Below, piece after piece: positions 45,034 to 48,604 of a stretch of DNA of 48,604 nt. A program made the position numbers and the translations under genes. This DNA comes from a virus, in IMG/VR virus record IMGVR_UViG_3300047318_000447, positions 1 through 48,604 of that record; one strand, given 5' to 3'. Positions within the stretch are counted from its first letter, which is position 1; every line of letters begins with the position of its first letter. Under the pieces are notes generated by a model, which was given only the letters and a program-made list of their open reading frames with translations, had not been told where the DNA came from and ran no database searches.

Positions 45034-45225
45034 ATGAGCAAGAGTACCCGTGCATCCGTGCACGCGACCAGTGGGACCCGCTACTCCGGCGTGAACATCA
45101 CACCGCCGTCGAGTCGCGGGTCCTCGTGCTCCCGCCCGCAGACGACCGCCGCCGGCCCCGAGGCTTCCCGCCGCCCGTTCCGGGCCCCGGGCTTCCGTGC
45201 TGCTCAAGGAGTGGTGATGACGTAG
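45034..45225 (+). CDS. Possible small basic protein, 63 aa
   Basis: ATG 45034 behind GAGGAAAG at a long spacing of about 10 nt. Sequence is Ser/Arg/Pro-rich and probably disordered (KSTRASVHATSGTRYSG and onward). G/C at third positions is high, about 80 percent, which supports coding, but no homologue pattern is known. A micro-frame ATG ACG TAG with AAGGAG overlaps its end. Treat as tentative. Confidence 0.3.
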   Translation: MSKSTRASVHATSGTRYSGVNITPPSSRGSSCSRPQTTAAGPEASRRPFRAPGFRAAQGVVMT

Positions 45226-45512
45226 ATACCGCTGGGCGGGGCCACCTCACACGAGGCTCCTGCCGCCCGGCCGAACAGCTGCACCCGGTGCTACCAACAC
45301 CAAGCGCCTGACGGCCACTCACGTTCACCCGCTGCGGTCTTCCGGGCTACCAACCCGAATCCCACTGCGGTGTCCCACTAGGCCCGGGTACCAGCCGGCC
45401 CCTACGGGACGCATTCACCGCCCAGCTACGGGCGGGTCCTTCATTCGGTTCCCCAACCGAAACCCACGAGGGGCTTCGTCATGCCCTCTAACTCCCGAGG
45501 ACGTACCCAATA
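45226..45512 (+). ncRNA. Structured intergenic region upstream of the replication gene
   Basis: No gene in 287 bp. Several short hairpins: GGTG-CTACCAA-CACC (45287-45301) and CGGG-CTACCAA-CCCG (45343-45357) have an identical 7-nt loop 56 nt apart; CCGCCC-AGCTAC-GGGCGG (45418-45435); TTCGGTT-CCCC-AACCGAA (45444-45461). It ends in the dispersed 17-mer at 45470. It could be a leader RNA or part of the origin. Structure is by eye only. Confidence 0.4.
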
Positions 45513-46820
45513 ATGCAGCACACCGTGCCGCGCGTCGACTCCGACGTGCCCTCCGGCACCCCTTTCAACCCGAATGTGGCCGCCGACACCCCCTCCGCGC
45601 GCCCCCGAAGCGCCGTCCGGCGCCCCTGGACGCCCGACCCGAGCCAGACCGTCGCCCGCACGACCTCCCGCCACAGCGGCCCTCGGGCCTGGCGCCGCGC
45701 AGCAGAGCGGGCCCTGGAGGCCGGCCTGGTCCCGGGTGCGAACGCCGTCACCACCGTGGTCCTCGAGGACCTCGCCCGCCGCATGGACTACAGCACGGGC
45801 CACGTCCGGTACTGCCTCGCCGACACGATGGCCTCCACCGACCTCTCCCGCTCGACCGTCACCAAGCACATCAGACTGCTGCGGTCGGCCGGCTGGCTGG
45901 CCTGGGCGGAGCACGGCTCGCTGCGCAACGTCCTGCGGGGCCTGGGCCGGCCGGGGTACGCGCCCACGGCGACGGTGTACGCGGCGACGATCCCGCCGGC
46001 GTTCGACACCTGGGCGGGCAACCGGCTCGGCGGCGTCGGATACTCCGCCCGGGTCGTCGGAGCGACGGCGCGGGGCCGGGAGCAGCGGGTCGCGGAGGCT
46101 GTGGATAACTCGTCGCGGAAGGCTGTGGACAACCCGGCTAAACGATCTTCGCGGACCCCTTCCCTTAGGGTGGTTAAGGAGGAGGGTCAGGTTCAGGTAG
46201 TAGGTGGTTCTTCTACCGCGAAGCGGCAGCGAAAGACGACCATCCTCGGCAGCATTCCCACCGCCGACGCCGTCGCCCGGGCCCGCCGGCTCGCCGCCGA
46301 GATCCGACCGCTCGTCAACTGGCTCCAGAAGGCCAGCCGCCGACAGCTGTCCTGGGTGCTCCTCGACCTGGTGCTGATGGGCTGGGACGACCAGCGGATC
46401 CTGAACTGGGTGCGCGCCGCGACCCCCTACAGCCGCTCCGGTCAGGGCGTGTGGCGGCCCCGCTTCCCCCACCGGGTCCTGGCCGCGGCCCTCCTCGGTG
46501 AGGACCAGGACGCGCGGCGCATCGCCGACCTGGAGGCCCTGACCACCGCGGCCGTCGCACCGAAGGACCACGAGGCGTGGGGTGAGGTCTGGCGGACCTG
46601 GCAGGAGCAGCTCGCCGACAGCACCGAACCGGAGCGCACGGACGAGGACCGGTGCCAGGCCCGGGCCTACGTCACCAGCGGCTCCAGCCGGGCCTGCGGA
46701 ACCCTCGCCGAGGTCACCGGGCACATCGCCGTGTACGGCCTCGACGACGCCCTCGACCTGTACGGCACCCACCTCTGCTCCCTCGCGGAGCGCATGGACG
46801 CGATCGGAGCGTACGCATGA
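45513..46820 (+). CDS. Replication initiator-like protein with internal DnaA boxes
   Basis: A 435-residue protein, ATG behind GAGGAC. Residues about 70-135 form a winged helix (VVLEDLARRMDYSTGHVRY, STVTKHIRLLRSAGWLAW), the binding domain of phage and plasmid initiators. A low-complexity linker (190-250) contains the repeated AVDN motif encoded by the DnaA boxes. The C-terminal half is helical (RQLSWVLLDLVLMGW, RILNWVRAATPYS, HRVLAAALLGEDQD). The arrangement (binding domain, origin in the linker, helical partner domain) resembles lambda O. Replication initiation is inferred; related proteins occur in Streptomyces phages. Confidence 0.7.
   Translation: MQHTVPRVDSDVPSGTPFNPNVAADTPSARPRSAVRRPWTPDPSQTVARTTSRHSGPRAWRRAAERALEAGLVPGANAVTTVVLEDLARRMDYSTGHVRYCLADTMASTDLSRSTVTKHIRLLRSAGWLAWAEHGSLRNVLRGLGRPGYAPTATVYAATIPPAFDTWAGNRLGGVGYSARVVGATARGREQRVAEAVDNSSRKAVDNPAKRSSRTPSLRVVKEEGQVQVVGGSSTAKRQRKTTILGSIPTADAVARARRLAAEIRPLVNWLQKASRRQLSWVLLDLVLMGWDDQRILNWVRAATPYSRSGQGVWRPRFPHRVLAAALLGEDQDARRIADLEALTTAAVAPKDHEAWGEVWRTWQEQLADSTEPERTDEDRCQARAYVTSGSSRACGTLAEVTGHIAVYGLDDALDLYGTHLCSLAERMDAIGAYA
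46091..46134 (+). other. Candidate replication origin: two DnaA boxes in a tandem repeat
   Basis: TGTGGATAA (46100-46108) is the exact complement of TTATCCACA, and TGTGGACAA (46124-46132) of TTGTCCACA, the Streptomyces DnaA box. Both lie in two near copies of a 24-bp unit (CGCGGAGGCTGTGGATAACT and following). The next 80 bp (46139-46225) are the least GC-rich of the gene, a possible unwinding element. Confidence 0.65.
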
Positions 46821-47179
46821 CCGCCCGCCGCACCGCCACCAGCATCACCGACGACGAACTCGCCGCCCTGTACGACGAGCGGGACCTGCTCATCCACGAG
46901 CGGGACCTCCTGCGCCGGCTGACGGCCCGGCACGCAGACGTCCTCGCGAACTTCGCAGCCTTCGCCTTCGGTCGGGGCGACAGCCGCCGCCGGCTCCTGC
47001 GGCAGAAGTGGCTTACCGCCGACCGTGTCCTCGCCTCCCTGTCGGGCCCGGCCCAGGGCTGTGACTGCGCGGGCACCCTGCTGCGGCACATGTCGGAATG
47101 CGGGCACCTCGTGACCTGCCCCAACACGTGGACGACCCGCGACCGACGGCGGCACTACGGAAGGCAGGCCGACCGATGA
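46817..47179 (+). CDS. Hypothetical protein with coiled coil and Cys cluster, 120 aa
   Basis: ATG overlaps the initiator stop (ATGA). The N-terminus is a coiled-coil helix (DDELAALYDERDLLIHERDL, LRRLTARHADVLANF). The C-terminal half has CDCAGTLLRHMSECGHLVTC, a metal-type Cys/His cluster. Co-translated with initiator and DciA-like gene, so it may belong to the replication complex. No family recognised. Confidence 0.5.
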   Translation: MTARRTATSITDDELAALYDERDLLIHERDLLRRLTARHADVLANFAAFAFGRGDSRRRLLRQKWLTADRVLASLSGPAQGCDCAGTLLRHMSECGHLVTCPNTWTTRDRRRHYGRQADR

Positions 47180-47988
47180 GCACTCCCTCCGGCATGGACC
47201 TCGCCCGCCAGGCCCTCGCGGCGGCGAAGGCCGCCGCCCGCAAGAACGGCACCGGGCCGGGCGCCAAACCCAAGCCCAAGCGTCTCGTCTCCGTGAAGCG
47301 CGGCACCGGCGGCCGGGACCCGATGAGCCTCGGGACGGCCCTGGGCGCCGTCGTCGTCGAGAACGGATGGAACCTCGAGGCGAAGGCCGGCACCGTCGCC
47401 GACCGCTGGCAGGAGATCGCCCCCGCGGAACTCATCGACGTCGTGCGCCCGGGGCGCTTCGACGCCAAGCGCCGGGTGCTCGACCTGCACCCGGCCAACG
47501 GCACCGTCGCCACCCGGCTGCGCCTCACCACCCGGGATATCGTGGCGCGCATCAACGCGGTCGTCGGCGCGGGCACCGTCGTCGCCATCAAGGTCCTGCC
47601 CCCGGGTGCCGGCCCGCACCGCGGTGCGCCGCCGCCGCCAGCGAACCCTCACAACCCGCCGGCCGCGCCCCGTTCGGCGCCGTCCGGGGCGCCGCCGAAC
47701 GAGGCCCTCGTCGCAGCCCGCCGCAAGGCGAAGGAGCAGCGGGAGGCCCGGGACGCGGCGGCCGCCGCACGGGCCGAGGCGCTGCGCTCCCCGTGGGCGC
47801 ACCTGTGCCCGATCGCCCGGGAGCCGGAGGAGCAGTTCCTCGAGGGCATCCGAGCCCGGGCGGAGACCGAGGAGCAGGCGCGTCTCGCTTCGCACGACCG
47901 GGCCCTCGCTGTCGCCCGCCAGCAACGGCGCGCCCCTATCGCCCCCGCAGAGACCCAGCCGTCCGTCGCCGTCCTGCGCGCCAGCTGA
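47176..47988 (+). CDS. DciA/DUF721-like protein, candidate helicase loader
   Basis: A 270-residue protein, ATG coupled by ATGA. Residues about 50-150 match DciA: DPMSLGTALGAVVVENGWNL, VADRWQEIAPAELIDVVRPG, RRVLDLHPANGTVATRLRLT, then INAVVGAGTVVAIKVLPPG. In many bacteria DciA delivers the replicative helicase DnaB. The basic N-terminus and a helical Ala/Arg-rich tail of about 120 residues, with a C-terminal helix, are additional. Location after an initiator with DnaA boxes indicates that the phage carries its own loader or a competitor of the host one. Confidence 0.65.
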   Translation: MSTPSGMDLARQALAAAKAAARKNGTGPGAKPKPKRLVSVKRGTGGRDPMSLGTALGAVVVENGWNLEAKAGTVADRWQEIAPAELIDVVRPGRFDAKRRVLDLHPANGTVATRLRLTTRDIVARINAVVGAGTVVAIKVLPPGAGPHRGAPPPPANPHNPPAAPRSAPSGAPPNEALVAARRKAKEQREARDAAAAARAEALRSPWAHLCPIAREPEEQFLEGIRARAETEEQARLASHDRALAVARQQRRAPIAPAETQPSVAVLRAS

Positions 47989-48000
47989 CCGGAGCCCCTG

Positions 48001-48534
48001 ATGACCGACCCGTTCCGGCTGCTCGTCACCTCCTCCCGCGACCTGACCGACCGGGCCCAGTTCTGTCGAGCCCTGGAGACCATCGCGCACACCCACGGCT
48101 TCCACCGCCTCGTCGTCGTCCACGGCGCCTGCCCCACCGGCGGCGACCAGTTCGCGTCGCACTGGGCGCTCGCCGCAGCCGACGTCGGCGTCCTCGAGGA
48201 GCCGCACCCGGCCGACTGGGACCTGTGCGCGCCCGACTGCCCGACGGACGCGCACCGGCGCGCGAAGCGCCCCGGCGACACCGCCCACCCCGGCCGGCTC
48301 GACACCTACTGCCCGGGCGCCGGGCCCCGCCGCAACGCCCACATGATCAGCCTCGGCGCCGGCCTGTGTCTCGCCGCACCACTCGGCCGGTCCTACGGCA
48401 CCCGCGGCTGCATGCGCCTCGCGACTGCCGCCGGGATCCCCACCATCGAGCCTCGGGATGTTCTTCGCGGCGGTCTGTCAGAGCTCGGCGCCACTCTGGG
48501 CCGAAGACGAACCGCCGCGCCCGGCGCGGCCTGA
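48001..48534 (+). CDS. SLOG-family nucleotide-binding protein (DUF2493/YspA-like)
   Basis: A 177-residue protein whose ATG lies 12 nt after the DciA-like stop. It has the SLOG Rossmann pattern: LLVTSSRDLTDRAQFCRALE, VVVHGACPTGGDQFA with the Gly-rich loop, HPADWDL, PRRNAHMISLGAGLC and a last RSYGTRGCMRLATAAGIPTIE. A Cys-containing insert lies between the second and third blocks. Related proteins bind nucleotides or NAD-type ligands and appear in phages and defence loci, mostly without known activity. C-terminal tail is basic. Confidence 0.75.
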   Translation: MTDPFRLLVTSSRDLTDRAQFCRALETIAHTHGFHRLVVVHGACPTGGDQFASHWALAAADVGVLEEPHPADWDLCAPDCPTDAHRRAKRPGDTAHPGRLDTYCPGAGPRRNAHMISLGAGLCLAAPLGRSYGTRGCMRLATAAGIPTIEPRDVLRGGLSELGATLGRRRTAAPGAA

Positions 48535-48547
48535 CCCGGGAGCACCC

Positions 48548-48604
48548 ATGCAGCTGAACGACCGCCTTGCGGAACTCTCCGTCCTGCAGCCCGGCTGGCA
48601 CGAC
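48548..48604 (+). CDS. 5' end of a gene continuing past the window
   Basis: ATG with GGGAG upstream, 13 nt after the SLOG stop. Nineteen codons are visible (NDRLAELSVLQPGWHD). The L-x-L-P/Q-P-G-W-x-D ending is common near the start of small actinophage proteins of unknown function. The frame does not join sensibly to the beginning of this window. Confidence 0.5.
   Translation, partial: MQLNDRLAELSVLQPGWHD

Noticed and set aside
45219-45227. Two-codon micro-frame ATG ACG TAG behind AAGGAG as a regulatory start-stop
   Set aside because: The signal is short enough to occur by chance and nothing downstream depends on it visibly.
44985-45311. 108-aa plus-strand frame overlapping 45034-45225
   Set aside because: Its start codon has no proper binding site, third-position GC is low and it runs through the structured region; the shorter frame is more likely, although also tentative.
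1-48604. CRISPR array or tRNA genes
   Set aside because: No regularly spaced identical repeats of CRISPR length and no cloverleaf with a T-loop consensus were found on reading; the few direct repeats are single or paired operator-type sites.
48548-48604. Circular join of the window ends
   Set aside because: The frame of the last gene would continue into frame 1 at the start, which overlaps well-supported small genes in other frames, and the junction does not read as a normal protein. The window is more likely a section of a longer sequence.

Overview
The window is about 48.6 kb of GC-rich DNA. It has Streptomyces-like codon use (G or C at nearly every third position), strong AGGAGG-type ribosome binding sites and many ATGA/GTGA gene overlaps. 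The gene content is that of a temperate siphovirus of an actinomycete, most likely a Streptomyces phage or prophage. Both ends cut through genes and the two ends do not join into a convincing reading frame, so I treat it as part of a longer linear sequence. I see no tRNA, CRISPR array, serine integrase or complete insertion sequence.

1-26.1 kb, rightward, late genes: small DNA-binding proteins, an SGNH hydrolase, two HNH nucleases, small and large terminase, portal, MuF-like protein, scaffold, P22-type coat protein, head-tail connectors, tail tube, tail chaperones with a -1 frameshift site (CCCTTTT), a 1220-residue tape measure, baseplate and tail-tip genes, an amidase endolysin with an internal start, and three membrane proteins (holin candidates). 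26.1-30.6 kb: a cargo and lysogeny-type region with a GntR/UTRA regulator, an anti-sigma-like ATP-binding protein, a tyrosine-recombinase-like protein lacking the catalytic set, and small leftward genes. 30.6-32.1 kb: a divergent control region with a 21-bp dyad, a short gene whose mRNA is probably leaderless, and an intact tyrosine integrase.

32.1-38.3 kb, leftward: a tightly coupled operon of small, often zinc-binding proteins with a MazG-like pyrophosphohydrolase; one gene carries an in-frame TGA. 38.3-48.6 kb, rightward: a control region with twin palindromic operators, a candidate ribbon-helix-helix regulator, a candidate Rad52/Sak-like annealing protein, WhiB, many small coupled genes, a replication initiator containing two DnaA boxes, a DciA/DUF721-like protein (candidate helicase loader) and a SLOG protein.

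The most unusual signal is a pair of collinear 76-bp cassettes (38305-38380 and 44288-44363). Each holds a TTCCG-N6-CGGAA dyad over a promoter, followed about 12 nt after the predicted start by an intrinsic terminator. The hairpins differ by compensatory changes. They look like a phage transcription-attenuation switch placed before two rightward gene blocks. All calls are from reading the sequence; no database search was run.
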